Shown here: positions 50,104 through 58,281 of the stretch, piece by piece | Position numbering within the stretch: the first letter of the stretch is position 1 | Layout of the letters: each line of letters begins with the position of its first letter | Notes under the pieces: model-generated | What the model was told of the DNA's origin: nothing | Databases searched by the model: none | The model's input: the letters and a program-made list of their open reading frames with translations, nothing else | Source of the DNA: Demequina litoralis | Lineage (GTDB): Bacteria > Actinomycetota > Actinomycetes > Actinomycetales > Demequinaceae | Direction: 5' to 3' | Assembly (NCBI RefSeq): GCF_030418455.1 | Contig: NZ_JAUHPW010000005.1 | Span: 62,001-126,000, forward strand | DNA length: 64,000 nt | Position numbers and translations under genes: made by a program

Positions 50104-50996
50104 GTCGGGGCGCCTCGGCGGGTCGGGAGCAGGAAGATCAGCCCGCCCGCGGCGAGCATGACGAGCCACGGCAGCTGCGAGGCCAGCGCCGCGCCGTCGA
50201 GGGCGCCCGCGAGCGCCGCGGTGACGACCGCGCCGAGCACGAGCACGGCGGTGACGTCGACGGCCTGCGCCCGGGAGAGGGCCTGGTGCCACGTGAGGAC
50301 GTAGCCGGCGAGCAGGACGCCGGTGACGACGACCCACGCCCACTGGCCGGCGGTGCTCGGGATCACGTTCCCGAGGCTTGAGGTCGCGCCGGACCAGGCG
50401 AGCAGCGCGACCGAACCGCCGACCATGCGCGTGAGCGACAGCGTCCACGGGGTCATCGACCCCAGCAGGCGCTTCGACACCACGACCTCGACGGCCCACA
50501 TGAGCGTGGCCGCCGCGATGAGCGCGGTCCCCCGGTCCGCGACCAGGCCCACATCGCCCGCGAGCCCCCACTGCGCCAGGACCAGCAGCCCGATCGCGCC
50601 CAGGTGCCACCACGAGAGCCGTTCCTTGAGCGCCACCACGGCGAGCAGCGCGACCCACACGATCAGCGTCTTGTGGAGGAACGCCGCCTGCGTCGAGGCG
50701 GTCGAGGCGAGCCCCTGGAAGAACAGCACGAACGGGACCGCGCCGCCGAAGACGGCGACGAAGGCGAGCCCCCACCACTGGCGAGCCCGCGTGGGGCGCG
50801 ACACGCGTGCCCCGGCGGGCCGGGCCGCGACGAACGCGGCGGCGATCACGAGGGCCGCCATCGCGTTCTTCGCGGTGGTGTACGCGGTCGCGTCGCCGTA
50901 CGCGGCCACGCCGTTGGAGTTGACGTACACGGCGACGCCGGAGATGAGGGCCGTCGCGCCCGCGAGCGCGATGCCCCTGCCACGGGTGGAGATCAT
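50100..50996 (-). CDS. EamA/DMT family transporter
   Basis: 298 residues from ATG 50996. Ten membrane helices in two EamA repeats (GIALAGATALISGVAVYVNSNG ... WVALLAVVALKERLSWWHLGAIGLLVLAQWG and TALIAAATLMWAVEVVVSKRLLG ... VDVTAVLVLGAVVTAALAGAL). The motif KERLSWWHxGAIGLLVLAQ is typical for the family. Substrate unknown. Its four-base overlaps with hypC (upstream) and the DUF6390-like gene (downstream) tie it to the hydrogenase operon, so a nickel- or hydrogenase-related role is possible but unproven. Confidence 0.85.
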   Translation of the reverse strand: MISTRGRGIALAGATALISGVAVYVNSNGVAAYGDATAYTTAKNAMAALVIAAAFVAARPAGARVSRPTRARQWWGLAFVAVFGGAVPFVLFFQGLASTASTQAAFLHKTLIVWVALLAVVALKERLSWWHLGAIGLLVLAQWGLAGDVGLVADRGTALIAAATLMWAVEVVVSKRLLGSMTPWTLSLTRMVGGSVALLAWSGATSSLGNVIPSTAGQWAWVVVTGVLLAGYVLTWHQALSRAQAVDVTAVLVLGAVVTAALAGALDGAALASQLPWLVMLAAGGLIFLLPTRRGAPT

Positions 50997-51223
50997 GTCG
51001 TCGCCTCCGGTTGGGAGTCGCGGATGCGCAGCGCCTCGAGCGCCTCCTTCTCCGAGATCCGCTCGAGCGCGAACCCGGATTGGACCACCACCCAGTCGCC
51101 GGGCGTGATGTCGTCGTCCGACACGGTCATCTCGAGCACCAGCTGGCGCTTGCCGTGGTCCTCGACGACGGCGCGGCCGTCGGCGTGGACCTCGATGACC
51201 TGGGCGATGGTTCCTAGGCACAT
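50993..51223 (-). CDS. hypC: Hydrogenase assembly chaperone HypC/HupF
   Basis: 76 residues. MCLGTIAQVIEVHADGRAVVEDHGKRQLVLEMTVSDDDITPGDWVVVQSGFALERISEKEALEAL has the essential N-terminal Cys2 and the C-terminal GDYVLVHxGFAxxxIxxxEA pattern of HypC. It brings the Fe(CN)2CO precursor to the large subunit. It lacks the Pro of the usual MC[LI]xxPG start. It overlaps the protease gene by ten bases and the EamA gene by four. The partners HypA/B/D/E/F are not in this window. Confidence 0.9.
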   Translation of the reverse strand: MCLGTIAQVIEVHADGRAVVEDHGKRQLVLEMTVSDDDITPGDWVVVQSGFALERISEKEALEALRIRDSQPEATT

Positions 51224-51711
51224 GACTGCACTTCCTCTCTGAGCGCGATGAGCTCGGCGGCGGCCGTGGCGACCGCGGCGTCGAGGTGGTCCCGGACCTC
51301 CGGGGACATGGGGCCGAAGTCGAAGGTCTTCGCCTCGACCCCGACGACCGTCACATGGCTGGGCAGCGTGCCCAGCGTGCGGGCGAGCTCGACGGCGCCG
51401 GCCAGCCCGAAGGCGTGGCTGCCGCCGCGGCCCGCGGCCATGAAGGCGCTGGTGGGCAGCGGCTCCCCGCTGTCCCCCACCTCGCGGATGTGGAGCCGGC
51501 CCGGCGGGTTGCCGGACGCGACGGCGTCGATGACGAGGGCCGCATCGTGCCCCGTCCACAGCCGGACCAGCTGGGTGGGGTCCTCGCGGGTGACGACGTC
51601 GACCCCCTCCATCCCCAGCGCGTCGAGACGCTCGGCGACGGCGGCGCCCACCGCATCGTCCCCCCGGTCGGGGCTGCCGAGGCCGACCACGAGCACCCGT
51701 CCGCCGGTCAT
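51214..51711 (-). CDS. Hydrogenase maturation protease (HyaD/HycI type)
   Basis: 165 residues. VLVVGLGSPDRGDDAVGAAVAERL has the conserved GxGNxxxxDD-like start (here LGSPDRGDD), DAALVIDAVASGNPPGRLHI the second metal region and FMAAGRGGSHAFGLAGAVELARTLGTLPSHVTVVGVEAKTFDFG the third His and the substrate loop. The enzyme cuts the C-terminal peptide of the large subunit after nickel insertion. The large subunit's last residues after [13 protein letters not shown] (RVKRS) look like the short tail it would cut. Overlaps: four bases with the large subunit, ten with hypC. Confidence 0.9.
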   Translation of the reverse strand: MTGGRVLVVGLGSPDRGDDAVGAAVAERLDALGMEGVDVVTREDPTQLVRLWTGHDAALVIDAVASGNPPGRLHIREVGDSGEPLPTSAFMAAGRGGSHAFGLAGAVELARTLGTLPSHVTVVGVEAKTFDFGPMSPEVRDHLDAAVATAAAELIALREEVQSCA

Positions 51712-53015
51712 GACCGCTTCACCCGCAGGTCGAGGAAGTGGGTGGCGCACGAGATGCAGGGGTCGTAGTTGCGGATGGCCTCCTCGCAGCGGTGCGTGAG
51801 CGTGTGGTCGTCGAGGTCGATCCACTGCTCGGCGGCCTTGCGCAGGTCCGCCTCGATGGAGGCTTGGTTCTGGGAGGTGGGCGGCACGATCTGCGCGTCC
51901 TCGATGACGCCGTCCGCGTCGATGCGGTACCGGTGCCAGATGAGGCCGCGCGGCGCCTCGGACGCGCCGATGCCCTCGCCCGCGACCGGCGCGACCGGCA
52001 CCGACGGCGCGTACCCGTCGCGCCACGCGTCGACGATGCGCAACGCCTCCTCGAAGGCGTACGCGAGCTCGACGGTGCGCACGATGATCGACTTGAACGG
52101 GTTGCGGCACGTCTCCCCGAGTCCGGCCGTGAGTGCGGCCTCCTGCGTGGTGGGGCTCAGCTGGTCGAAGTTGAGGCTGTAGCGCGCGAGCGGGCCCACG
52201 AAGTAGGGCTTGCCGTCGAACGATGCGTGCAGGGCGTTGGAGTGGGCGACGTGGAACTCCGTGACGTGGTCGGCGATCTCGGTGACCGGGAAGCGCACGC
52301 CGCTCGTGGCGACCACCTCGGTGCCGCGCTCGAGCGGGTACCAGTCGGGGTGGCGCAGGGAGACATAGTTGTAGTCCTGCTCCATGTCGGGGAAGTCGAA
52401 GGTCGCGACCATGGCGACGGCTGCCAGCGCATCGTCCCTCCCCTGCTCCAGGGCGGGGCGGAGCCGCTGCAGCTCGGCGACGGTGGGCATCCGGTAGAAG
52501 CCGCCGACCTTGACGTTGACGGGGTGGATCGCGCGGCCGCCGACGGCGGTCATGAGGTCGTTGCCGGCCTTCTTGAGGCGCAGCGCCATCTGGACCACCT
52601 CGGCGTGGTCCTTGGCCATCTCCAGCACGGACTCGTAGCCCAGGAAGTCGGGCGCGTGGAGCATGAAGATGTGCAGCGCGTGGGACTCGATCCACTCGCC
52701 GCAGTAGAGCAGGCGGCGCATCAGCTGGATCTCCGGCGTGGTGGTGACGCCGCAGATGGTCTCCATCGCCTCGGTCGACGCGGACTGGTACGCGACCGGG
52801 CAGATGCCGCAGATGCGTGCGGTGATGTCGGGAGGCTCGGTGAACTTGCGGCCACGCAGGAAGCCCTCGTAGAAGCGTGGCGGCTCGAAGATGTTGAGCT
52901 GGACGGACTCGACGCGGCCGTCCTTGAACTCGATGTGCATGCCGCCCTCGCCCTCGACGCGCGCGAGCATGCCGACCTGCATCACCTGGCCGCCGTCCTT
53001 GAGCTGGTGGGTCAT
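51708..53015 (-). CDS. hyhL: [NiFe] hydrogenase large (alpha) subunit, group 3b-like
   Basis: 435 residues. N-terminal nickel motif L1 is [20 protein letters not shown] (cysteines near residues 68-71) and C-terminal L2 is [15 protein letters not shown]. Together they give the four Ni-Fe cysteines. In L1 a Tyr-Gln follows where many families have Ser/Ala-His. Inner text [27 protein letters not shown] and [20 protein letters not shown] is typical of group 3 NAD(P)-linked enzymes. It binds H2 in the cytosol and passes electrons to the small subunit. It overlaps delta by four bases and the protease by four. Confidence 0.93.
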   Translation of the reverse strand: MTHQLKDGGQVMQVGMLARVEGEGGMHIEFKDGRVESVQLNIFEPPRFYEGFLRGRKFTEPPDITARICGICPVAYQSASTEAMETICGVTTTPEIQLMRRLLYCGEWIESHALHIFMLHAPDFLGYESVLEMAKDHAEVVQMALRLKKAGNDLMTAVGGRAIHPVNVKVGGFYRMPTVAELQRLRPALEQGRDDALAAVAMVATFDFPDMEQDYNYVSLRHPDWYPLERGTEVVATSGVRFPVTEIADHVTEFHVAHSNALHASFDGKPYFVGPLARYSLNFDQLSPTTQEAALTAGLGETCRNPFKSIIVRTVELAYAFEEALRIVDAWRDGYAPSVPVAPVAGEGIGASEAPRGLIWHRYRIDADGVIEDAQIVPPTSQNQASIEADLRKAAEQWIDLDDHTLTHRCEEAIRNYDPCISCATHFLDLRVKRS

Positions 53016-53881
53016 GTCGGACCTCCGGTGGACGATGCGGCGGCCGCCTGGTCGCTCGCGGCGGCGAACTCCGGGGAGCCGGCGTTGAAGGTGCGGTAGA
53101 CGCGGACGATGTCGGCGTTGGACATGCCGAGCTCCGCGAGCTGGCGTGTCATGGCCTCGGTGTTCGCGGAGTCCTGGGGGCCGAAGCAGCCGTAGCAGCC
53201 GCGCCCGTAGGACGGGCAGAGCGCGCCGCATCCGGCCTGGGTCACGGGGCCGAGGCAGGGCGTGCCGGTGGCGACCGGGACGCAGACGTTGCCCTTGAGC
53301 TTGCACTCGACGCACACCGAGTACGTGGGGATGCGGGGCTTGCGGCCGTTGAGGAACGCGGCGAGCACCTCGACCAGCTGGGTCTTGTCGACCGGGCAGC
53401 CGCGCAGCTCGTAGTCGACGTCGATGTGGCTCGCGATCGGGGTGGAGGTGTCGAGCGTCGAGAGGTACTCGGGGTGGGCGTAGACGATCGAGCGGAACTC
53501 GTCGACGTCGGCCCAGTTGCGCAGCGCCTGGATGCCGCCCGCGGTCGCGCACGCGCCGATCGTCACGACCGTGCCGGACTGCGCGCGGATCTCGTGGATG
53601 CGCTTGACGTCCTCGGGGGTGGTGATCGAGCCCTCGACGAGGCTCAGGTCGTAGGGACCGGCGACGATCGCGCGGGTGGCCTCGGGGAAGTACGCGATGT
53701 GGATGGACTCGGCGATCTGGAGGAGCTCGTCCTCGCAGTTGAGGATGCTCAGCTGGCAGCCGTCGCAGGACGCGAACTTCCACACCGCGAGCTTGGGGCG
53801 GGCGTCGGGCGGGGTGGGCTCGGTGGCGACCGCCGCATCGTGCTCGTGCTCGTGGGGGTGCGTGTGGGCGTGCTCGACCAT
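53012..53881 (-). CDS. hyhS: [NiFe] hydrogenase small (delta) subunit
   Basis: 289 residues from ATG 53881, with GGAGGGGGTG upstream. An unusual His-rich start, [14 protein letters not shown], precedes the first cluster motif [35 protein letters not shown] and [19 protein letters not shown] bind the proximal 4Fe-4S. The rest holds many Cys ([45 protein letters not shown]), indicating medial and distal clusters. The N-terminal His-tag-like stretch may bind nickel. A leader ORF (53883-53933) and the promoter module precede the gene. An in-frame GTG at 53938 would add 19 residues and is less likely. Confidence 0.93.
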   Translation of the reverse strand: MVEHAHTHPHEHEHDAAVATEPTPPDARPKLAVWKFASCDGCQLSILNCEDELLQIAESIHIAYFPEATRAIVAGPYDLSLVEGSITTPEDVKRIHEIRAQSGTVVTIGACATAGGIQALRNWADVDEFRSIVYAHPEYLSTLDTSTPIASHIDVDYELRGCPVDKTQLVEVLAAFLNGRKPRIPTYSVCVECKLKGNVCVPVATGTPCLGPVTQAGCGALCPSYGRGCYGCFGPQDSANTEAMTRQLAELGMSNADIVRVYRTFNAGSPEFAAASDQAAAASSTGGPT

Positions 53882-53882
53882 G

Positions 53883-53933
53883 TCAGCACCCCCTCCGACG
53901 AGCGGGCGGTGCGAGGAATCGGATGTCGTCCAT
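53883..53933 (-). CDS. 16-codon leader ORF upstream of hyhS
   Basis: From ATG 53933, with TAGAGGAGG ahead of it, a 16-residue frame reads [16 protein letters not shown] and stops one base before the hyhS ATG. Its start and first seven codons are nearly identical to those of the beta-subunit gene ([11 protein letters not shown] at 61837), and the DNA of both is the same for 29 bases around the ATG. It looks like the stump of a beta-gene copy carried here with the promoter. It may couple translation to hyhS. Confidence 0.5.
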   Translation of the reverse strand: MDDIRFLAPPARRRGC

Positions 53934-53946
53934 GACACGCCTCCTC

Positions 53947-53994
53947 TAGCGACGCTAGGCCGCTATCCGGGGCGTGAAAGGGACCTTGGTCCGG
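53947..53994 (-). promoter_or_regulatory. Hydrogenase promoter module a (DosR/DevR-like box)
   Basis: The box GGGACCTTGGTCCG (53981-53994) is followed, in minus sense, by a -10-like TAGCGT within the dyad CTAGCG-A-CGCTAG (53947-53959), then GAGGAGG and the ATG at 53933. The dyad centre is about 41.5 bases upstream of the inferred start, as for an activator overlapping the -35. Identical 14-bp boxes at the same distance occur at modules b and c. Confidence 0.7.
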
Positions 53995-54004
53995 GTGGGG
54001 CCTG

Positions 54005-54964
54005 CTACCCGGCCGGTTCCTGGGCAGGCGCGGTCTCGACGATCTCGTTCGCGACGCCGTAGGGCACGTGGACGCCCATGATGAAGTCGGTGGCGTCCTC
54101 GAGGTGGGTGGCCTGGTCGTCGAAGAAGATGTGCGGCTTCATCACCTCGAGCACCTGCGACTTCGCGACGCCGCCGAGGAAGAACGCGTCGTTGACCTCG
54201 ACGCCCCAGTCGCGCAGGGAGCGCACGGCGCGCTCGTGGGCCGGGGCGGCGCGGGCCGTGACGAGGGCGATGCGCAGACGCTCCTCGTACGCCGGGTCGG
54301 AGTCCTTGCGGGCCCGCTCGAGCGCCTGGATGCGGTTGAGGTCCTTGAGCAGGGGCTGCAGAAGGCCCGGGCGGAGGGCGTGGTCGCGACGGTCGACCTC
54401 GTGGTCGCGGAAGGCGTCCATGCCGGCGGTCTTGAAGATGCGCTCGGAGCCGTCGTCGGCGAGGACGCCGTCGAAGTCGAAGGCGATGCGCAGGCCGGGG
54501 TCCGACGCGTCGTACGCGGCCGCCGATGGGAGGACGTGACCCGCGGGGAAGCCCGCGGCGATCGCATCGTCCACGTCCTCGCGGTTGCCGGACAGGAACA
54601 GCGACATCTCGAGCGCGCCGATGTACGCGTACGGCGCCTGTCCCTGCGTGAAGACGGCGCGGGTCATCGTGAGGCCTTGCGCCTCGATGGACCGCATCAC
54701 CCGCAGGCCGGTGCTGGGGTCGTTCTGCGAGAGGACGATGATCTCGACCAGGGGGTCGTCGGCGCGCAGGTCGTTGAGCGCGAGGAGGCGCTGGACGAAC
54801 GGGAAGGCGGCGCCGGGCTCGAGCGTCTCGTCGATGCGCTCGTCCTGGTAGTGCCGGTACGCGGTCTCGCCGTGCTCGCGGAAGTAGGCGTCGGACTCGG
54901 CAAGGTCGAACAGCGCGGACGAGGCCACGCCCACGACCAGGCGGTTGTCGAGTGCGTACCGCAT
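54005..54964 (-). CDS. 5'-Nucleotidase (cN-I-like family)
   Basis: 319 residues. Motifs are AIAFDFDGVLADDGSERIFKTAG near residue 165, giving the HAD DxDGxLxxD site, with VTARAAPAHERAVRSLRDWGVEVNDAFFLGGVAKSQVLEVMKPHIFFDDQATHLE, where K and DD complete it. The N-terminal LAESDAYFREHGETAYRHYQDERIDETLEPGAAFPFVQRLLALND resembles the eukaryotic cytosolic 5'-nucleotidase 1 family. It dephosphorylates nucleoside monophosphates. It lies just before the gamma-subunit gene on the same strand but ends downstream of the next promoter; no functional link to hydrogenase is apparent. Confidence 0.85.
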   Translation of the reverse strand: MRYALDNRLVVGVASSALFDLAESDAYFREHGETAYRHYQDERIDETLEPGAAFPFVQRLLALNDLRADDPLVEIIVLSQNDPSTGLRVMRSIEAQGLTMTRAVFTQGQAPYAYIGALEMSLFLSGNREDVDDAIAAGFPAGHVLPSAAAYDASDPGLRIAFDFDGVLADDGSERIFKTAGMDAFRDHEVDRRDHALRPGLLQPLLKDLNRIQALERARKDSDPAYEERLRIALVTARAAPAHERAVRSLRDWGVEVNDAFFLGGVAKSQVLEVMKPHIFFDDQATHLEDATDFIMGVHVPYGVANEIVETAPAQEPAG

Positions 54965-55054
54965 GCGCAGCGGGTCTCCTTCGCGTCGGGGGCAGGAGTT
55001 CGACCCTAGCGGGCGGGACCGACAGCGGTCACTCCCCCTTCGCCTCGGGCGCGC

Positions 55055-55924
55055 TCAGAGCTCGCGGACGTTCATGAGCGGCTCGAGGCGCGCGAAGTCG
55101 AGCACAGGCCCGTCGACGCACACGAACAGCTCGCGCAGCTGGCAGTGGCCGCACAGTCCCACGCCGCACTTCATGCTGCGCTCCATGCTGAGGCGGATCT
55201 TGGGCTTGGGGACGCCGCGGGCGTTGAGCGCGGTCGCGGCGGACCGCATCATCACCTCGGGTCCGCACACGAAGGCGAAGGCGTTGCGGGGGTCGAAGCC
55301 GGCCCGGGCCACCAGCTCCGTCACGAAGCCGACCTTGCCCTTGTAGCCGTAGGGCGCGTTGTCGACCGTCATCTGGAGGTTGACGCCGTCGAGGTCCGCC
55401 CAGCGGTGCATCTCGTGGCCGTAGAGGATGTCGTCCGGCGTCCTGGAGCCGTACAGGAGGAGCACCTTGCCGTAGGCGTCGCGGTTGCGGAGCACGTCGA
55501 GGATCGCGGGGCGCAGCGGGGCCAGGCCGATGCCGCCGGTGACGAACACGACGTCGTGGCCCACCGCATCGTCCGCGTCCCATGACGTGCCGAAGGGGCC
55601 GCGCACGCCGATCTCGGTGCCGGGCGCCGCCTCGACGAGGGCGCGGGTGACGGCGCCGACGTTGCGGATGGTGTGCTCGAGCGGCGCGGGGCTGGCCGGG
55701 TCGCCGGAGATGGAGATGGGCACCTCGCCGACGCCGAAGGCGTGGAGCATGGTGAACTGGCCGGCCGCGAAGTCGAGCGGTGGCCCGCCGTCCGCGGGGT
55801 CGAGCAGGAGCGTGAAGGTGTCGCGGGTGTCCTGGCGCACGTGGGTGATGACGTAGCGGCGCGGGACCATGGGGTCGGCGGGCTGCGAGCCGGGCGACGA
55901 TGCGCGGGTTGCGGTGGTGGTCAT
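55055..55924 (-). CDS. hyhG: Hydrogenase gamma subunit: FAD/NAD(P)-binding, 2Fe-2S
   Basis: 289 residues. A ferredoxin-reductase fold: TFTLLLDPADGGPPLDFAAGQFTMLHAFGVGEVPISISGDP binds FAD (the RxYS-like PISIS), GTSWDADDAVGHDVVFVTGGIGLAPLRPAILDVL binds NAD(P), and FAFVCGPEVMMRSAA follows. The C-terminus has a four-cysteine 2Fe-2S site (MKCGVGLCGHCQLRELFVCVDG). In group 3b hydrogenases this subunit passes electrons between the iron-sulfur chain and NAD(P)H. It has its own copy of the shared hydrogenase promoter and follows, after an insertion of about 4.8 kb, the beta gene. Confidence 0.92.
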   Translation of the reverse strand: MTTTATRASSPGSQPADPMVPRRYVITHVRQDTRDTFTLLLDPADGGPPLDFAAGQFTMLHAFGVGEVPISISGDPASPAPLEHTIRNVGAVTRALVEAAPGTEIGVRGPFGTSWDADDAVGHDVVFVTGGIGLAPLRPAILDVLRNRDAYGKVLLLYGSRTPDDILYGHEMHRWADLDGVNLQMTVDNAPYGYKGKVGFVTELVARAGFDPRNAFAFVCGPEVMMRSAATALNARGVPKPKIRLSMERSMKCGVGLCGHCQLRELFVCVDGPVLDFARLEPLMNVREL

Positions 55925-55936
55925 GAGACGCCTCCT

Positions 55937-55984
55937 CTAGCGACGCTAGGACGCTGTGGGCGAGGCGGAAGGGACCTTGGTCCG
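55937..55984 (-). promoter_or_regulatory. Hydrogenase promoter module b (DosR/DevR-like box)
   Basis: GGGACCTTGGTCCG at 55971-55984, then the dyad CTAGCGACGCTAG (55937-55949), GAGGAGG and the ATG of hyhG at 55924. It matches module a over almost 60 bases. Confidence 0.7.
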
Positions 55985-55998
55985 GGTGGGGCGCGAGG

Positions 55999-56361
55999 CT
56001 AGGCGCCGTCGCCGGCGATCGCGGCCGCCGCATCGGCGAACACGGGCGCGAGCGAAGCCCTCCACCTCGGCAGGTCGACGGCGAGGGTCAGCCACGTCAT
56101 GGACCGATTCACACGGTCGTACTGGTGGATGATGAAGTTCCTGTTCGCGACGGCGAGCGCCCACTCGACGCCGTCGGGCGCGAGGACGCCGAGCCGTGCG
56201 AGCCGGTTCGCCGCCTCGCCGAGCTTCATCATGAGCGAGTCGCCCGCCTCCTGAAGGAGGTCGTCTGCCAGATAGGCGTCGCGCCCGCGCTGCGCGATCT
56301 CGTCGACGCGGTCGAGCCACCCCTCGATGTGGAGGAGTTCCTTGGCGGCACGGCGATCCAT
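55999..56361 (-). CDS. hepT: HEPN-domain toxin (HepT-like)
   Basis: 120 residues from ATG 56361 (or GTG 56364), with the upstream antitoxin stop overlapping as TGATG. A helical bundle with LLHIEGWLDRVDEIAQRGRDAYLADDLLQEAGDSLMMKLGEAANRLARLG and the HEPN RNase motif RNFIIHQYDRVNRSMTWL (Rx4H plus Y). HEPN toxins cut RNA or are regulated by adenylylation. The motif is complete, so it should be active unless checked by its partner. It follows the MNT gene, the usual pair order here being antitoxin first. Confidence 0.85.
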   Translation of the reverse strand: MDRRAAKELLHIEGWLDRVDEIAQRGRDAYLADDLLQEAGDSLMMKLGEAANRLARLGVLAPDGVEWALAVANRNFIIHQYDRVNRSMTWLTLAVDLPRWRASLAPVFADAAAAIAGDGA

Positions 56362-56834
56362 CACAGGAGCACCGCGTCGCGACGGATGTCATCGTCGAGA
56401 CCTGGTCGGAGGCTTCCGTATTCCACCAGATCGACCTCGCGGCCGAGCACCTGCGCCAGCAGCCGTGCGAACGCGACGAACTCCAGCGACGACGTGCCCT
56501 CCGGCGCCTCGACGAGCAGATCGACGTCCGACTCCGGCCTCGCCTCACGACGCGCGACCGAGCCGAACACCGCGAGGTGTCCGTAGCCTCGCTCGCCAGC
56601 GAGCGCGGTGAGCACCGGCGCGGCGGCGCGCACGAGATCAGCCGGGTGCACGGCGTCGAGGTTGGGCGCGAACTTGAGCTGCTGACTGACCGCAGGCTGC
56701 GAGATCCCCAGCTCCCTCGCGACCCCGCTCTGCGACATCCCGGTCGCGAGCATGGCGCGCAAGGCGAGAACGCGACGAAGTCGCGCGATCTCCTCATCTC
56801 GTCGCGCATCGCGATACGCGGAAGCCAGCGTCAT
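56361..56834 (-). CDS. mntA: HTH-MNT fusion antitoxin (nucleotidyltransferase)
   Basis: 157 residues. The N-terminal third is a helix-turn-helix: ARLRRVLALRAMLATGMSQSGVARELGISQPAVSQQLKFAP. The C-terminal part is a minimal nucleotidyltransferase with AVFGSVARREARPESDVDLLVEAPEGTSSLEFVAFARLLAQVLGREVDLVEYG, where GSx9-DVD is the catalytic signature. In HEPN/MNT systems the MntA enzyme adenylylates and neutralises HepT. The fused HTH suggests direct autoregulation; a palindrome CATAAG-GCAAT-CTTATG (56832-56848) overlaps its start codon. The pair interrupts the hydrogenase locus. Confidence 0.88.
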   Translation of the reverse strand: MTLASAYRDARRDEEIARLRRVLALRAMLATGMSQSGVARELGISQPAVSQQLKFAPNLDAVHPADLVRAAAPVLTALAGERGYGHLAVFGSVARREARPESDVDLLVEAPEGTSSLEFVAFARLLAQVLGREVDLVEYGSLRPGLDDDIRRDAVLL

Positions 56835-56848
56835 AAGGCAATCTTATG
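56832..56848 (-). promoter_or_regulatory. Palindromic operator over the mntA start
   Basis: A perfect dyad CATAAG-GCAAT-CTTATG. In minus sense it includes a -10-like TAAGAT and the ATG, six bases apart, suggesting a leaderless message. Very AT-rich for this genome. A natural target for the HTH of MntA. Confidence 0.6.
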
Positions 56849-57078
56849 AACCTGCTACAGGTCTTGACTATCCCCTGTGAACGATGCGCGCGCGCCTCGG
56901 CATGCACCGCCGCACAGCACTTGCCCCGTGCCAATCTGCCGCCGAGCAGGCACCATAGGCACAGGGGACCTCGGCCGACGGCGGTCGAGGGCTGCGGCAC
57001 GTGTGGTGGGAGGCGGCACATGGCGCGGAGTGGGAGCGAGCGCGTGCGTGCGCATGCGACGCGGGCCCGGTGCGCCTC

Positions 57079-58281
57079 ATGACCACCATCGAGACCCCGG
57101 TGGTTCGCAGCGCGCTCGAGCGCATGCAGCGCACCACGTACTTCGCGACCGGGCTCGCGGCGGCGCTGTTCGCGGTGCTCTTCGCGGGCGGCGCCAACGG
57201 CTTCCTCGCCCAGATGGACCAGTTGCGCGCGCCGTTCGGCGCGTTCACCGTGCTCGTGGGGGTCGCGATCCCGGCGAGCCTCGCGGTGATCGCCTTCGCG
57301 GCGAGCATCGGAGTGCTGCGCTGGCTGGTGACCGCGGCCGCCGCGGGATTCGTGCTGTCGCAGCTGCTGTGGGTGCCGATGATGACCGTCGACGTCCTCG
57401 ACGACGGCGCCGCGCCGTGGCTCCAGGGCTTCGGCGCGCTGCACGCGACGCTGCTGGCGGTCGCGTGGCATCGGCCCTGGGTGTGGCTGTATCCGATGGC
57501 GCAGGGACCGCTCGTCGCGACGGTCGAGTACTACGCCGCCGGCGGCCACCTGGAGCAGTCGCTGCTCGACGGGATGGGCGCGCTGGTGACGTCGCTCATC
57601 CTCACCGGGGCCGGGGCCGCCGTGGTGGTCGCGGCGGCGCGGCAGGACCGGGAGGCCACCCGGGCCCGCGCGGAGGCCGCCCGCGAGGCGGCGCAGCGCA
57701 CCGGCGAGCGCGAGCAGGCCCGCATCAACGCGCTGGTGCACGACGAGATCATGTCGGTGCTCATCGCCGCCGTCCGCACGCCGACGTCGGACGCGGTGCC
57801 CGAACGCGCGCAGCGGGCGCTCGGGTCGATCGACGCGATCCGGGAGGCGCGGTCGCGCGAGTCCGCATACCCTCCCGATCAGCTGGTGGCCGCGCTGCGC
57901 GCCACGGCGAACGACATCGCCGGCGACATGCCCGTCGCGGCCACTGTCACCACGTCCGAGCCCGTCCCCGCGTCCGTCGTCACCGCGCTCGCGGAGGCGA
58001 CCGGCGAGGCGCTGCGCAACAGCGTCATCCACGCGGGCGAGCCCGGCGAGGCCGTGATGCGCACGGTCACGGTCGGCGTGGCCGAGGGCGAGGTCCGCGT
58101 CACCGTGCGCGATGACGGCCGAGGCTTCGCGCCGCGGGCGGTGTCCTCGCGACGGCTGGGCCTGCAGGTGAGCATCCGCGGGCGGATGGCGGCGCTCAGC
58201 GGCGGCGGATCGCGGGTGGCGTCGGCGCCCGGCCAGGGCACGACGGTGGAGCTGTGGTGGCGCGCGGAGGCGACGACGTGA
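57079..58281 (+). CDS. Sensor histidine kinase-like protein (NarL/DesK type)
   Basis: 400 residues from ATG 57079 (GTG 57070 is an alternative). Five to six membrane helices occupy the first 180 residues. The dimerisation/H-box region is ARINALVHDEIMSVLIAAVRTP, and the ATPase lobe has ATGEALRNSVIHAGEPG (N-box), VTVRDDGRGFAP (G1) and GLQVSIRGRMAALSGGGSRVASAPGQGTTVELWW (G2). The intermembrane sensor is unknown. No response regulator gene lies near; a second sensor-like gene overlaps it by four bases. It faces away from mntA. Confidence 0.85.
   Translation: MTTIETPVVRSALERMQRTTYFATGLAAALFAVLFAGGANGFLAQMDQLRAPFGAFTVLVGVAIPASLAVIAFAASIGVLRWLVTAAAAGFVLSQLLWVPMMTVDVLDDGAAPWLQGFGALHATLLAVAWHRPWVWLYPMAQGPLVATVEYYAAGGHLEQSLLDGMGALVTSLILTGAGAAVVVAAARQDREATRARAEAAREAAQRTGEREQARINALVHDEIMSVLIAAVRTPTSDAVPERAQRALGSIDAIREARSRESAYPPDQLVAALRATANDIAGDMPVAATVTTSEPVPASVVTALAEATGEALRNSVIHAGEPGEAVMRTVTVGVAEGEVRVTVRDDGRGFAPRAVSSRRLGLQVSIRGRMAALSGGGSRVASAPGQGTTVELWWRAEATT

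Noticed and set aside
53012..53938. GTG 53938 as the start of the hydrogenase small subunit
   Set aside because: It lies within the conserved promoter/ribosome-site module shared with two other genes; ATG 53881 has its own strong GGAGGGGGTG site.
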